A stretch of 64,000 nucleotides of DNA. It comes from Streptomyces sp. NBC_00461. Its GTDB lineage: Bacteria; Actinomycetota; Actinomycetes; Streptomycetales; Streptomycetaceae. Position 1 is the stretch's first letter. Every line of letters begins with the position of its first letter. The DNA is taken from NCBI RefSeq assembly GCF_036013935.1, contig NZ_CP107902.1, positions 8,341,001 through 8,405,000 of the forward strand. The letters are read 5' to 3'. The notes beneath the pieces are model-generated. The model saw only the letters and a list, made by a program, of their open reading frames with translations. It was not told the DNA's origin and did no database searches. This document shows positions 36,053-45,261 of the stretch, piece by piece. The translations under genes and the position numbers were made by a program.

Positions 36053-36844
36053 CTACAGCGCCAGCAGTTGCTCGGTGACCGTCGACAGGCGTTTCTGCAC
36101 TTCGTGGTCGTACGTCGACTCGTGCGCCCTCGACCGGCTCGTGCCGTCGAAGTAGCCGCCCGTGCCCCGGTCCTGGGTCGCGAGGGCCAGCACGCCTGGC
36201 GCCCCGTCGGCGACCGTGTTCCAGGGGGTGACGCCGCCCTCGCGCACCATCGCCGTGTCCATGAACGTCGCCGGGTGCAGGACGTTCACCGAGACACCGG
36301 TGTCCGCCAACTCCTCGGCAAGGGTGAACGTGTGGGCCGCCAGGGCGAACTTGGCGCGGCAGTACGCCGCGAAGCCGTCGTAGCCACGCCGGAACTCGAC
36401 GTCGTCGAAGGCGAGGGGCTCCTGGCCGACCGAGCCGACGTTGACGATGCGCGCGGGAGTGTTCGCGCGCAGCACCGGCAGCAGGGCACGGGTCAGGACC
36501 ACCGGCGCCAAGTAGTTCACGGCGAACCGGAGTTCGTGTCCGTCGGTGCTCAGCTCGCGCCCGGTGCCGGGCGCGCCCGCTCCGACGCCCGCGTTGTTGA
36601 TCAGCACATCGAGGTCGGGATGCGCCTCGGCGACCTGCGCGCCCAGCTCGCGCACCTGCGTCAGCGAGGCCAGATCGGCGACGAACGGCTCGGCGTCGCC
36701 CTCGGCACGCAACTCGGCGACCAGCTCACGGGTCCGGCCCGGGTCGCGGCCGTGGGCGAGGACGACATGGCCGGAGCGGACCAGCTCGAAGGCGATGTAC
36801 CGGCCGAGGCCGGAGGTGGCGCCGGTGATCAGGATGGTGGACAT
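36053..36844 (-). CDS. Short-chain dehydrogenase/reductase
   Basis: A 263-residue SDR. TGATSGLGRYIAFEL (7-21) binds the cofactor. INNAG is present, and the catalytic Tyr/Lys are in YCRAKFALA with Ser in NVGSVG. The extended shape resembles plant light-dependent or WW-domain oxidoreductase-type SDRs. Substrate unknown. ATG 36844 follows GGTGGAGG closely. It lies 70 bases downstream of pcaL in the same direction and could be a distal part of that operon, though its role in aromatics breakdown is not evident. Confidence 0.85.
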   Translation of the reverse strand: MSTILITGATSGLGRYIAFELVRSGHVVLAHGRDPGRTRELVAELRAEGDAEPFVADLASLTQVRELGAQVAEAHPDLDVLINNAGVGAGAPGTGRELSTDGHELRFAVNYLAPVVLTRALLPVLRANTPARIVNVGSVGQEPLAFDDVEFRRGYDGFAAYCRAKFALAAHTFTLAEELADTGVSVNVLHPATFMDTAMVREGGVTPWNTVADGAPGVLALATQDRGTGGYFDGTSRSRAHESTYDHEVQKRLSTVTEQLLAL

Positions 36845-36914
36845 GCCTCCACCGTAGGCACGCGGGAGAGGCATGTGCGAGGTGCTGCTGAAGCTACGAC
36901 CAGCAGGGTCACCC

Positions 36915-38036
36915 TCAGAGGTCGTCGTCCTCCGCCAGCACCCGCTGGGCCGCCGCGAACGCCGAGTTCGCCGCCGGGACCCCGCAGTACACGGCCGTCT
37001 GCAGCAGCACCGCACCGATCTCCTCGGGCGTGAGGCCGTTGCGCCGCGCCGCCCGCACGTGCATGGCCAGCTCGTCGTAGTGCCCGTGCGCGACCAGAGC
37101 CGTCAGTGTGATCATGCTGCGTTCACGGCGCGAGAGGGTGGGGTCGGTCCAGATCTCGCCCCAGGCGTAGCGCGAGATGAAGTCCTGGAAACGGGCGGTG
37201 AAGGGCGTCTGCCGGGCCTGCGCCCGGTCCACGTGCGTGTCACCGAGCACCTCGCGCCGCACCTCCATGCCCCGCTTGGCGCCCCCGCCGAGGTGCGTAC
37301 GGAGGGCCGTCAGCACGGCCTCCGGGCACTGGGCCGGCGCCAGGTGCGCGGCCCCTGGCAGCTCCACGAGCGCGGCACCCGGCACCGCGTCCGCGATCTC
37401 CCGCAGATGGGGCGGCGGGGTCGCCTGGTCCTCGCGCCCGGCGATCAGCAGCGTGCGCGCGGAGATCTCCGCGAGCCGGTCGCGCACGTCGAAGGCGGCC
37501 AGCGCGTCACAGCAGGCGGCATACGCGTCAGGGTCGGCGTCCCGCTGGTCCCGCACCAGCTCCGGCACGGTGAAACCGGGCGTGAACCACCTGGCGTCGG
37601 CGCTCTCCACGAGCGACCCCACCCCTTCGCGCCGCACCAGCTCGGCCCGCTCCTCCCACGGCTTCGAGCCGTTGAAGTGCGCCGACGAGCAGATCACGGC
37701 CAGCGACGACACCCGCTGCGGGTGATGCAGCGCGAGATGCAGGCCGACGGCACCGCCGAGGGACACACCCGCGTAAGCGAACCGCTCGATGCCGAGCGAG
37801 TCGGCGAGCGCGAGCACCAGGTCGGCGAGGTCACCGACGGTCGCGCCCGGCCCGATCAGTCCGGGCGCCGAACCGCCGTGCCCGGGCAGGTCCCAGCGCA
37901 CCACGCGGTGGGCGATGGACAGCTCGGGCGCCACCCTGTCCCACAGGGCGTACGACGTCCCGAGCGAGGGCCCGAGCAGCAGCGGAGGAGCGGAAGTGGG
38001 CCCCTCGGCACGGTGGTTGAGGAGTTTCTCGGTCAA
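36915..38036 (-). CDS. pcaL: 3-oxoadipate enol-lactonase / 4-carboxymuconolactone decarboxylase fusion
   Basis: A 373-residue two-domain enzyme. The N-terminal alpha/beta-hydrolase (1-250) has nucleophile Ser in GVSLGG and His in GAAHLAP (PcaD, enol-lactonase). The C-terminal domain (about 255-373) is carboxymuconolactone decarboxylase PcaC (GDTHVDRAQARQTPFTARFQ, SRRERSMITLTALVA, EEIGAVLLQTAVYCG). Together they carry out two consecutive beta-ketoadipate steps to 3-oxoadipate. The TTG start at 38036 overlaps the pcaB stop (TTGA), so translation is coupled. Last pca gene of the operon. Confidence 0.93.
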   Translation of the reverse strand: MTEKLLNHRAEGPTSAPPLLLGPSLGTSYALWDRVAPELSIAHRVVRWDLPGHGGSAPGLIGPGATVGDLADLVLALADSLGIERFAYAGVSLGGAVGLHLALHHPQRVSSLAVICSSAHFNGSKPWEERAELVRREGVGSLVESADARWFTPGFTVPELVRDQRDADPDAYAACCDALAAFDVRDRLAEISARTLLIAGREDQATPPPHLREIADAVPGAALVELPGAAHLAPAQCPEAVLTALRTHLGGGAKRGMEVRREVLGDTHVDRAQARQTPFTARFQDFISRYAWGEIWTDPTLSRRERSMITLTALVAHGHYDELAMHVRAARRNGLTPEEIGAVLLQTAVYCGVPAANSAFAAAQRVLAEDDDL

Positions 38037-39370
38037 CGTCGCTCCAGAGCACGGTCGGTGAGGGCTCCGGCGGAGCCGGTGTAACGGGCGGGATCGGTGA
38101 GCTCGGTAAGGTCGACGTCCTTCAACTCGGGCTCGTCGGCGAGCAGTTCGTGCAAGTGGCGGCCCTCGGAGTAGGTGCGCCTGGCCAGCTCGGTCAGCAG
38201 CGTTCTGGCGCGGGCGCGGCCCAGCACGGCGGCCAGCTCCGCCGACAGTCGCTCCGAGACGATCAACCCGTGGGTGAGGCCGAGGTGTTCACGCATCACG
38301 TCCGCGTGCACCCGTAGCCCTTCGGCCAGTTCGGCGGCGTCCCGGGCGGCACCGCCGACCAGACGCAGCAGATCCCTGAGCGGCTCCCACTCGGCGTGCC
38401 AGGCCCCCGCCGGACGCTCGTCCTCGGCGGTCATCGACCCGTACAGCGTGGCCGCGAGCTGCGGTGCCCGCCGGGCCGCGGCGACGATCAGTGTGGACCG
38501 TACGGGATTCGCCTTGTGCGGCATGGCGGAGGAGCCGCCCCCGCTGCCCTCCGTGACCTCGGCGATCTCGGTGCGCCCGAGGACGAGCACATCCGTCGCG
38601 ATCTTGCCCAGGGCTCCGGCCGTGAAGGCCAGGCAGCCGGCGAGATCGGCGACCGGGGTGCGTAGGGTGTGCCAGGGGAGGAGCGGTGCGCCGAGGCCGA
38701 GTTCGCGGGCGAAGGCCGCTGTGAGGTCCGCGGTGTTCCGGCTGCCGTAGGCGGTGAAGGCCGCCAATGTCCCGGCCGCACCGCCGAGTTGGACGGGCAG
38801 GCCGCTCCGTACGCCGATGACTCGGTCGCGTGCGTCGAGCACCAGCGACCGCCAGCCGGCCGCCTTCACCCCGAACGTCGTCGGTACGGCGTGCTGGGTG
38901 AGCGTCCGTCCAGGCATCGCGCTGTCGCGGTGGACGGCCGCCGACCGGGCCAGTGCCCGTTCGGTGCGTGCGAGGTCGGCGAGGATCAGGCCCAGGGTGC
39001 GCACGGCGACCAGCATCGTCGCCGTGTCCATGATGTCCTGGCTGGTCGCGCCCCGGTGGACGTAGGGCCCGTACTCCTCGCCGACCGCCTTCGTCAGATC
39101 GGCGACCAGGGGGATGACCGGGTTGCCGCCCGAGCGGGCCCGCTCGGCGAGGGAGCGTACGTCGAAGCGGTCGGCGTGCGCCGCCTCGGTGACCGCCGTC
39201 GCCGCCTCGGCCGGGACGAGCTCGCAGGCTGCCTGGGCCCGAGTGAGGGCGGCCTCCGCGTCGAGCAGGGCCTGCAGATACGCCGTGTCGGCCGTCGCGG
39301 AAGCGGCAGGAGAGCCTGCCCACCCGGGGGCGAGCAGGCCGGTGTCGTCAGGATCGACTGGGGGAGTCAC
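38033..39370 (-). CDS. pcaB: 3-carboxy-cis,cis-muconate cycloisomerase
   Basis: A 445-residue fumarase/adenylosuccinate-lyase superfamily enzyme of normal length. The signature GGSSAMPHKANP (about 275-286) is present, as are HRGATSQDIMDTA and TLTQHAVPTTFG. It closes 3-carboxymuconate to 4-carboxymuconolactone, the substrate of the PcaC half of the next gene. Its GTG start overlaps the pcaG stop (GTGA), and its stop overlaps the pcaL start. Confidence 0.94.
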   Translation of the reverse strand: MTPPVDPDDTGLLAPGWAGSPAASATADTAYLQALLDAEAALTRAQAACELVPAEAATAVTEAAHADRFDVRSLAERARSGGNPVIPLVADLTKAVGEEYGPYVHRGATSQDIMDTATMLVAVRTLGLILADLARTERALARSAAVHRDSAMPGRTLTQHAVPTTFGVKAAGWRSLVLDARDRVIGVRSGLPVQLGGAAGTLAAFTAYGSRNTADLTAAFARELGLGAPLLPWHTLRTPVADLAGCLAFTAGALGKIATDVLVLGRTEIAEVTEGSGGGSSAMPHKANPVRSTLIVAAARRAPQLAATLYGSMTAEDERPAGAWHAEWEPLRDLLRLVGGAARDAAELAEGLRVHADVMREHLGLTHGLIVSERLSAELAAVLGRARARTLLTELARRTYSEGRHLHELLADEPELKDVDLTELTDPARYTGSAGALTDRALERR

Positions 39371-39972
39371 CGGAACTCCAGGAAGACCGTCTCGCCCTCG
39401 CCCTGAAGTCGGATGTCGAAACGGTATGTGCCCCTGCCCTCGTCCTTCGCGATCAGCGTGTCGCGTCGCTCCTCGTCCAGCCCGGCCAGCAGCGGGTCGG
39501 CGGCGAGTGCCGCCTGGTCACCGGGCAGATAGATCCTGGTGAACAGGTGCACCAGCAGCCCGCGCGCGAACACGCACACACTGAGGTACGGGGCGCTTTG
39601 CCCGCGCGCGCCCGGACGCAGCGTCCGCGCGTACCAGTGGCCGTTGGCGTCCGTCTGGATGCGCCCCCAGCCGGTGAACTCGACGCCGTTGCGGCCCAGG
39701 TAGCCGCCGCTCGCCGGGTCGCGCCGGATCGAGCCGTCGGTCTGCGGAATGTTGCCGTCGGGGTCCGCGCCCCACAGTTCCACGAAGGCGTCGGGCAGGG
39801 GCTTGCCCTCACCGTCGTACACGTACCCCTCGACGGTGACCGTGTCCGGGTGGCCGACCGGGGCGATGTCGCCGCCGCCGGGGAAGGGCAGGGCGTGGCC
39901 GTAGAAGGGGCCGACCGTGTGCGACGGGGTCGGCAGGACGGTTTCCGGACGGCTCGTGTCGATCTTCGTCAT
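39367..39972 (-). CDS. pcaG: Protocatechuate 3,4-dioxygenase alpha subunit
   Basis: A 201-residue intradiol dioxygenase subunit. It has the TPSHTVGPFYGHALPF opening, the EGYVYDGEGKPLPDAFVELWGADPDG beta-sandwich segment and the FTRIYLPGD stretch. The alpha subunit lacks the iron ligands but shapes the active site with PcaH. ATG 39972 lies 6 bases after the pcaH stop and the stop overlaps pcaB. Confidence 0.94.
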   Translation of the reverse strand: MTKIDTSRPETVLPTPSHTVGPFYGHALPFPGGGDIAPVGHPDTVTVEGYVYDGEGKPLPDAFVELWGADPDGNIPQTDGSIRRDPASGGYLGRNGVEFTGWGRIQTDANGHWYARTLRPGARGQSAPYLSVCVFARGLLVHLFTRIYLPGDQAALAADPLLAGLDEERRDTLIAKDEGRGTYRFDIRLQGEGETVFLEFR

Positions 39973-39978
39973 GGCAGG

Positions 39979-40752
39979 TCAGCGCCCTTCTTCGATCCAG
40001 GTGGCGTGCGGCCCGTCGAGCACGATGTCCCAGCGGTAGCCCATCGAGAACTCCGGCACCGACAGGCTGTGGTCGTACGTGGCGACCAGCCGCTGGCGGG
40101 CCGCGTCGTCGGTCACCGACTGGATGATCGGGTCGTACGGGAACAGCGGGTCGCTCGGGAAGTACATCTGCGTCACGAGCCGCTGCGTGAACGCCGAACC
40201 GAACAGAGAGAAGTGGATGTGGGCCGGCCGCCAGGCGTTGAGGTGCTGACGCCACGGGTACGGGCCCGGCTGCACGGTCGTGAAGTGGTAGTGCCCGTCG
40301 GCGTCGGTCAGCGTGCGGCCGACACCCGTGAAGTTCGGGTCCAGCGGAGCGTCGTGCTGCTCGCGCTGGTGGGCGTAACGGCCCGCCGAGTTCGCCTGCC
40401 AGATCTCGACCAGCTGGCCGCGGATCGGGCGGCCGTCCCGGTCGAGGAGCCGGCCGGAGACGGTGATGCGCTCACCGATCGGCTCACCGGTGTGCTGGCG
40501 GGTGAGGTCGTTGTCGATCTCGGTGATGTCCCGCTCGCCGAAGGCGGGGGAGGACAGCTCCACCAGCTCCGGGTCCTTGCTGACGTCGATGGAGACCGGC
40601 GGCTGGTGGGGGTGGCGCAGGACGGAGGAGCGGTACGGCGCGTAGTCGCGGCGCGGCTGGTGCTCTACGGGCGCGCCGTCGGCGATCCGCTTCTCGTACG
40701 CGGCGTGCTCGGCCGCGATCTCCTGGTCGATGTCGTGCTGGGTGAGAGTCAT
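39979..40752 (-). CDS. pcaH: Protocatechuate 3,4-dioxygenase beta subunit
   Basis: A 257-residue catalytic subunit. Non-haem Fe(III) ligands can be placed in GRYAHQREQHDAPLDPNF (Tyr), PGPYPWRQHLNAWRPAHIHF (Tyr, His, His). The ELVEIWQANSAG stretch is typical. With PcaG it opens protocatechuate between the hydroxyls to 3-carboxymuconate. ATG 40752 follows AGGAACCCC. A 31-base gap separates it from pcaF upstream, the largest gap within the operon. Confidence 0.94.
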   Translation of the reverse strand: MTLTQHDIDQEIAAEHAAYEKRIADGAPVEHQPRRDYAPYRSSVLRHPHQPPVSIDVSKDPELVELSSPAFGERDITEIDNDLTRQHTGEPIGERITVSGRLLDRDGRPIRGQLVEIWQANSAGRYAHQREQHDAPLDPNFTGVGRTLTDADGHYHFTTVQPGPYPWRQHLNAWRPAHIHFSLFGSAFTQRLVTQMYFPSDPLFPYDPIIQSVTDDAARQRLVATYDHSLSVPEFSMGYRWDIVLDGPHATWIEEGR

Positions 40753-40783
40753 TGGGGTTCCTCGGGGGTTCCGCGGGGGGTTC

Positions 40784-41986
40784 TCAGCGTTCCAGGACGA
40801 GGGCGAGGCCCTGGCCGACGCCGATGCAGAGGGTGGCGACGCCGGTGCCGGAGCCGCGGCGGGCGAGTTGGTGGGCGACGGTGCCGGCGAGGCGGGCACC
40901 GGAGGCGCCGAGCGGGTGGCCGAGGGCGATGGCGCCGCCCTGGGGGTTGAGGATCGCCGGGTCGAACTCGGGCCATTCGGCCACGCAGCCCAGCACCTGG
41001 GCGGCGAAGGCCTCGTTCAGTTCCAGGACGGACAGGTCGTCGAAGGTCCTGCCCGCCTTGGCGAGGGCGCGGTTGACGGCTTCGACGGGGGCGAGGCCGA
41101 AGTAGTCCGGGTCGACTGCGTGCACACCGGTGGCCGACACACGGGCCAGGGGTTCGCGGCCGACCGCTTTCAGGCCCTCCTCGTCGACCAGCAGGAGGGC
41201 GGCGGCGCCATCGTTGAGCGGCGAGGCATTGCCGGCCGTCACGGTGCCGTTCTCGGTACGGAAGGACGGCTTGAGCCTGGCCATCGCGGTCAGGGAGGCG
41301 TCCGCGCGCACCGACTCGTCGGCGCCGAGAACGACCGGGTCGCCCTTGCGCTGCGGGATCGCCACCGGGGCCAACTCGGCGTCGAACAGGCCCTGTTGCT
41401 GAGCCGTCGCCGCCTTCTGGTGGGAGGCGAGCGCGAACTCGTCCTGCTGCTCCCGGCTGATCTTGTGCTTGTCGGCGATCCGCTCGGCCGACTCGCCGAG
41501 CGGGATGGTCCACTGCGGGTTCATCGCCGGGTTGACCATCCGCCAGCCCAGGGTGGTCGAGTACAGCTCGGTGTGGGCGGCGGGGAAGGGCCGGTCGTTC
41601 TTGGGCAGGACATAGGGGGCGCGGGTCATCGACTCCACACCACCGGCCACCGCGATGTGGGCGTCGCCGACGGCGATGGCGCGGGCCGCCTGGATGACCG
41701 CCTCCAGGCCGGAGGCGCACAGGCGGTTGACGGTGACGCCGGGCACGGAGGTCGGCAGGCCGGCGAGCAGGGCGGCCATGCGGGCGACGTTGCGGTTCTC
41801 CTCGCCGGCGCCGTTCGCGTTGCCGAAGTACACGTCCTCGATCCGGGAAGGGTCCAACTCCGGTGTACGGGCGAGGAGTTCGCGCAGGGCGTGGGCGGCC
41901 AGGTCGTCCGGGCGGACGCCCGAGAGGCCGCCGTTGTAGCGGCCGATCGGGGTACGCACCGCCTCGACGATGTAAACCGTGTTCAC
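40784..41986 (-). CDS. pcaF: Beta-ketoadipyl-CoA thiolase
   Basis: A 400-residue thiolase. Catalytic Cys in [11 protein letters not shown] (about 88-98), NEAFAAQ, the His in [10 protein letters not shown] and the second Cys in CIGVGQG are all present. It cuts 3-oxoadipyl-CoA to acetyl-CoA and succinyl-CoA, the last pathway step. The GTG start at 41986 follows GGAGG and overlaps the pcaJ stop. Confidence 0.94.
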   Translation of the reverse strand: MNTVYIVEAVRTPIGRYNGGLSGVRPDDLAAHALRELLARTPELDPSRIEDVYFGNANGAGEENRNVARMAALLAGLPTSVPGVTVNRLCASGLEAVIQAARAIAVGDAHIAVAGGVESMTRAPYVLPKNDRPFPAAHTELYSTTLGWRMVNPAMNPQWTIPLGESAERIADKHKISREQQDEFALASHQKAATAQQQGLFDAELAPVAIPQRKGDPVVLGADESVRADASLTAMARLKPSFRTENGTVTAGNASPLNDGAAALLLVDEEGLKAVGREPLARVSATGVHAVDPDYFGLAPVEAVNRALAKAGRTFDDLSVLELNEAFAAQVLGCVAEWPEFDPAILNPQGGAIALGHPLGASGARLAGTVAHQLARRGSGTGVATLCIGVGQGLALVLER

Positions 41987-42627
41987 AGCAGGTCCTCCGC
42001 GATCGTCAGCTTGGCGGCGGTCTTGGCGATGACGTCGTCGACGCGCACTCCGGGGGCGACCTCGGTCAACACGAGCCCGTCCGGTGTCACGTCGATCACC
42101 CCGAGATCGGTGATGACCCGGTTCACACACGCCTTGCCGGTGAGCGGCAGCGCGCACTCCTGAAGGATCTTCGGTGAACCGTCCTTGGCGGTGTGGGTCA
42201 TCACCACGATGACCGTGCGGGCCCCGTGCACCAGGTCCATCGCTCCGCCGATCCCGGTGACCAGCTTGCCCGGGACGGCCCAGTTGGCCAGATCGCCCGT
42301 CGCCGAGACCTGCATCGCGCCCAGCACGGCCACATCGATGTGCCCGCCCCGGATCATCGAGAACGACAGCGCCGAGTCGAAGAAGGACGCGCCCGGCAAC
42401 ACCGTCACCGTCTCCTTCCCGGCGTTGATCAGATCCGGGTCGACCTGGTCGTCCGTCGGATACGGACCCGTGCCCAGGATCCCGTTCTCCGACTCCAGGA
42501 TCACCTCCACACCCGGCGGGAGATAGTTCGGGATCAGCGTCGGCAGACCGATGCCGAGATTCACGTACTGACCGTCGGCCAGCTCCCGGGCGGCCCGCCC
42601 GGCCATCTGCTCGCGGCTCCAGGCCAT
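41983..42627 (-). CDS. pcaJ: 3-oxoadipate CoA-transferase beta subunit
   Basis: A 214-residue subunit of a CoA transferase. The catalytic glutamate lies in [13 protein letters not shown], and the [15 protein letters not shown] and [17 protein letters not shown] stretches are family hallmarks. It transfers CoA from succinyl-CoA to 3-oxoadipate together with PcaI. Its start overlaps the pcaI stop by one base (TGATG). Confidence 0.94.
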   Translation of the reverse strand: MAWSREQMAGRAARELADGQYVNLGIGLPTLIPNYLPPGVEVILESENGILGTGPYPTDDQVDPDLINAGKETVTVLPGASFFDSALSFSMIRGGHIDVAVLGAMQVSATGDLANWAVPGKLVTGIGGAMDLVHGARTVIVVMTHTAKDGSPKILQECALPLTGKACVNRVITDLGVIDVTPDGLVLTEVAPGVRVDDVIAKTAAKLTIAEDLL

Positions 42628-43382
42628 CAGCTGCTCACCGTCCGCTGCTCGATCTTCTTGTCCGCCGCCTGCCCGGGAGTCAGGGCGACCACCCGCTGCA
42701 CGAAGATCCCCGGCAGATGCACGTGATCCGGGTCGATCCCGCCCGGCTCCACCAGCTCCTCCACCTCGGCGATCGTCACCCTCCCGGCCATCGCCGCCAG
42801 CGGATTGAAGTTCCTGGTCGACTTGTTGAACACCAGATTCCCGTGCCGGTCCCCGCGCGCGGCCCGCACCAGCGCGAAGTCCGTCCGGATGCCCCGCTCC
42901 AGCACGTACTCGGTGCCGTCGAACTCCCGCACCTCCTTGGGCGGGGAGGCCAGAGCGACGCCTCCCTCACCGTCGTAGCGCCAGGGCAGCCCGCCGTCGG
43001 CGACCTGGGTACCCACACCCGCGGGCGTGTAGAAGGCGGGGATGCCGGCTCCGCCCGCGCGCAGCCGCTCGGCAAGGGTGCCCTGCGGAATCAGCTCCAC
43101 CTCCAGTTCGCCGCCCAGATACTGCCGGGCGAACTCCTTGTTGCCGCCGATGTAGGAGCCGGTCACCCGGGAGATCCGCCCCGCCGCGAGCAGCACCGCG
43201 AGACCGCTCTCCATCGCCCCGCAGTTGTTCGACACGACTCTGAGCCCCGCCACACCCCGCTCGTAGAGCGCCTGGATGAGCACGTTCGGCACACCACTCA
43301 GCCCGAAACCGCCTACCGCCAGCGACGCGCCCTCCGGCACATCGGCCACCGCCGCACCGGCCGTGGCCACCACCTTGTCCAT
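42627..43382 (-). CDS. pcaI: 3-oxoadipate CoA-transferase alpha subunit
   Basis: A 251-residue subunit with the [16 protein letters not shown] glycine loop, [36 protein letters not shown], and [15 protein letters not shown]. It is the first gene of the pcaIJFHGBL operon, which runs left for 6.5 kb with overlaps or short gaps. Divergent pcaV lies 211 bases away, with operator-like palindromes between. Confidence 0.94.
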   Translation of the reverse strand: MDKVVATAGAAVADVPEGASLAVGGFGLSGVPNVLIQALYERGVAGLRVVSNNCGAMESGLAVLLAAGRISRVTGSYIGGNKEFARQYLGGELEVELIPQGTLAERLRAGGAGIPAFYTPAGVGTQVADGGLPWRYDGEGGVALASPPKEVREFDGTEYVLERGIRTDFALVRAARGDRHGNLVFNKSTRNFNPLAAMAGRVTIAEVEELVEPGGIDPDHVHLPGIFVQRVVALTPGQAADKKIEQRTVSS

Positions 43383-43444
43383 CCGTGAAGCCCCATCCCG
43401 TCCGAGCGCCCGGTCACGAGTTAATCAGGGCACTGAGTATTTCG

Positions 43445-43460
43445 GTGAAGTTTCCTTCAC
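43445..43460. promoter_or_regulatory. Inverted repeat upstream of pcaI
   Basis: GTGAAG-TTTC-CTTCAC is a perfect 6-bp inverted repeat 63 bases upstream of the pcaI start, between the divergent pcaI and pcaV genes. It is a candidate operator for PcaV or part of the pcaI promoter. Confidence 0.5.
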
Positions 43461-43553
43461 GCTGTCACTGTCGCGGCGAAGCGTCAAGACCCCGGAGAAT
43501 TACAAGGTCAGAGGTGCGTGCAGGACTGGAGACAGTCGACAGGACGTCCAGGT

Positions 43554-43575
43554 ATCGTTCAGTGCACCAACGAAT
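43554..43575. promoter_or_regulatory. Imperfect palindrome at the pcaV start, probable PcaV operator
   Basis: ATCGTTCAGTG and CACCAACGAAT are near-inverted halves around GTGCAC, ending 18 bases before the pcaV start. MarR regulators of pca operons bind such sites. Position suggests autorepression as well as control of pcaI. Confidence 0.5.
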
Positions 43576-43593
43576 TCGACCTCGGGAGCGCAC

Positions 43594-44058
43594 ATGGCCG
43601 CGGTGGACCTCACCACCCACCCCGGGCACCTGGCCCGGCGGCTGCAGCAGGCCCACTACCTGCTGTGGAACACGATGGTCTCGGAGGAGATCACCTCGCC
43701 GCAGTTCGCGGTCCTGAACGCGCTCGTCGCCGAGCCGGGCCTGGACCAGCGCACGGTGGGCGAGCGGGTGGGGCTCGACCGGTCCACGATCGCCGAGGTG
43801 ATCAGCCGGCTCGGCCGCCGCGGGCTGCTGGACAAGGTGCGCGACCCGCAGGACGGCCGTCGTTTCCTGCTGCGCCTCACCGACGACGGCGTGCGCACCC
43901 ACCGCAAGCTGACCGTGCGCACGGCCCGGATGAACCAGGTCTTCCTGGCGCCGCTGTCCGCGAAGGAGCAGGCGGTCTTCTTTGATCTCATCCGACGGGT
44001 CGCCGACGCGGCCGAGGGGCTCCGCAACCCGGCGGAACCCCTCGTGGCGCAGGGGTGA
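43594..44058 (+). CDS. pcaV: MarR-family repressor of the pca operon
   Basis: A 154-residue MarR protein. A winged helix lies at about 40-100: TSPQFAVLNALVAEPGLDQR, VGERVGLDRSTIAEVISRLG, and wing DPQDGRRFLLRLTDDG. It is divergent from pcaI, as PcaV is in S. coelicolor, where it releases DNA on binding protocatechuate (known for the family, not shown here). ATG 43594 follows GGGAG. Confidence 0.9.
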   Translation: MAAVDLTTHPGHLARRLQQAHYLLWNTMVSEEITSPQFAVLNALVAEPGLDQRTVGERVGLDRSTIAEVISRLGRRGLLDKVRDPQDGRRFLLRLTDDGVRTHRKLTVRTARMNQVFLAPLSAKEQAVFFDLIRRVADAAEGLRNPAEPLVAQG

Positions 44059-44072
44059 GCGCGCCGCGCTGA

Positions 44073-45071
44073 TCACGAGGCCTGTGCCAGCACCACCCAC
44101 ACCTGGCCCTTCGCGAAGTTGACCGGCTTGCCGTCCTTCGTCGTGAACTCGGTGCCGTCCGTGGCCTTCCCGCGCTCCCAGTTGACGTCGTAGGCCCGCC
44201 CGTCGCGCAGGACCTGCGCCGTCCCGGAACCGACCGTCTCGGTGTAGGGCGTGTTGTTGCCGAGGACGTCGTGGAAGGCCGACTTGTGCATCCTCACGTA
44301 CTGCACGACGACCGTCGCCGGGGTCACGCGCTTCCCCTCGGCCGTCACGGTGGGCGTCCCGTCCATCGCCACCAGGTAGCGGTGGAGGTTCGCGGACCAG
44401 GTGAACGTGAAGCCGGCGGCCGGGTAGCGGACCGTGCGGGTGTTCGCCGACTTGCCGCCGGCGGGCGCGGCGCCGTAGCGGAAGCCGGTCGTGAGCGCGT
44501 CCGCGCCGGGCGCCGACTTCATCAGACGGGCGGGGCGCAGATAGAGGTTGTGCGGGGCGGCCCTGCCGGGACCGCGGAAATAGGCGTCCGACACCTTCGC
44601 GGGCGTCTCCGCCTGCAGTGGCGCGTCGTCGATGAGCGGCAGCAGCTTGTGCTGCGCTCCGGAGAAGGCGAGCAACGGGTCGTGGAACTGGCGCAACAGT
44701 TCCAGATCCGACTCGCGGGCACTGCGCACCGGCCCGACGACCCTCGGCAGCGTGCCGGCGTACACCGCCATCAGACGGCTCAGCCCGCCCTCGACCTGTT
44801 CCGCGTACACGACGTCCGCCGCGTCGAGCCCGGTCTGGGGCCGGGCCCCGGGCGCGTTGTCGATCTTCACGGCGAGTACGGAGCCCTTGGCCACGGGGCT
44901 CTTGCCGACGGCGCTCCTGTCCGGGGCCGGGGTCGGCGTGTGCGCGCGTCCGTCGTCCGCCGGGCCGTGCCCTCCCGTGCAGCCTGCCGCCAGCACGGCC
45001 GTCACCGTGGCGGCCAGCATGGCCACCGTCGTCGAGGCGCGTCGCGGGCGCCCCTTCCGTCTCATGCTCAC
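44073..45071 (-). CDS. DUF3048 lipoprotein
   Basis: A 332-residue protein. A basic start, hydrophobic run and lipobox LAAGC (about 28-32) give a lipid anchor. The DUF3048 domain follows: SVLAVKIDNAPGARPQTGLD, ADVVYAEQVEGGLSRLMAVY, VGPVRSARESDLELLRQF, and a C-terminal part with VRMHKSAFHDVLGNN and KGQVWVVL. The family is common in Gram-positives (YerB) and its function is not settled. GTG 45071 or ATG 45065 may start it. It converges on pcaV with only 14 bases between. Confidence 0.88.
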   Translation of the reverse strand: MSMRRKGRPRRASTTVAMLAATVTAVLAAGCTGGHGPADDGRAHTPTPAPDRSAVGKSPVAKGSVLAVKIDNAPGARPQTGLDAADVVYAEQVEGGLSRLMAVYAGTLPRVVGPVRSARESDLELLRQFHDPLLAFSGAQHKLLPLIDDAPLQAETPAKVSDAYFRGPGRAAPHNLYLRPARLMKSAPGADALTTGFRYGAAPAGGKSANTRTVRYPAAGFTFTWSANLHRYLVAMDGTPTVTAEGKRVTPATVVVQYVRMHKSAFHDVLGNNTPYTETVGSGTAQVLRDGRAYDVNWERGKATDGTEFTTKDGKPVNFAKGQVWVVLAQAS

Positions 45072-45261
45072 CGTGGCATCACATCCCGTGTCAATGATTG
45101 TGCGCTTATACGTTCATTGGTGGCCATACCCGCTCGGTTCTGATTGCGCGCGTTGAATACGCCCATTGGCCCCTGAACCTGCTTCGGGATGCGGCCGCCC
45201 GGGTACCCGGGGCGGCACCGCAGGACCGGACACACCGACGCGACAGAGGGAGCCCGACGCG

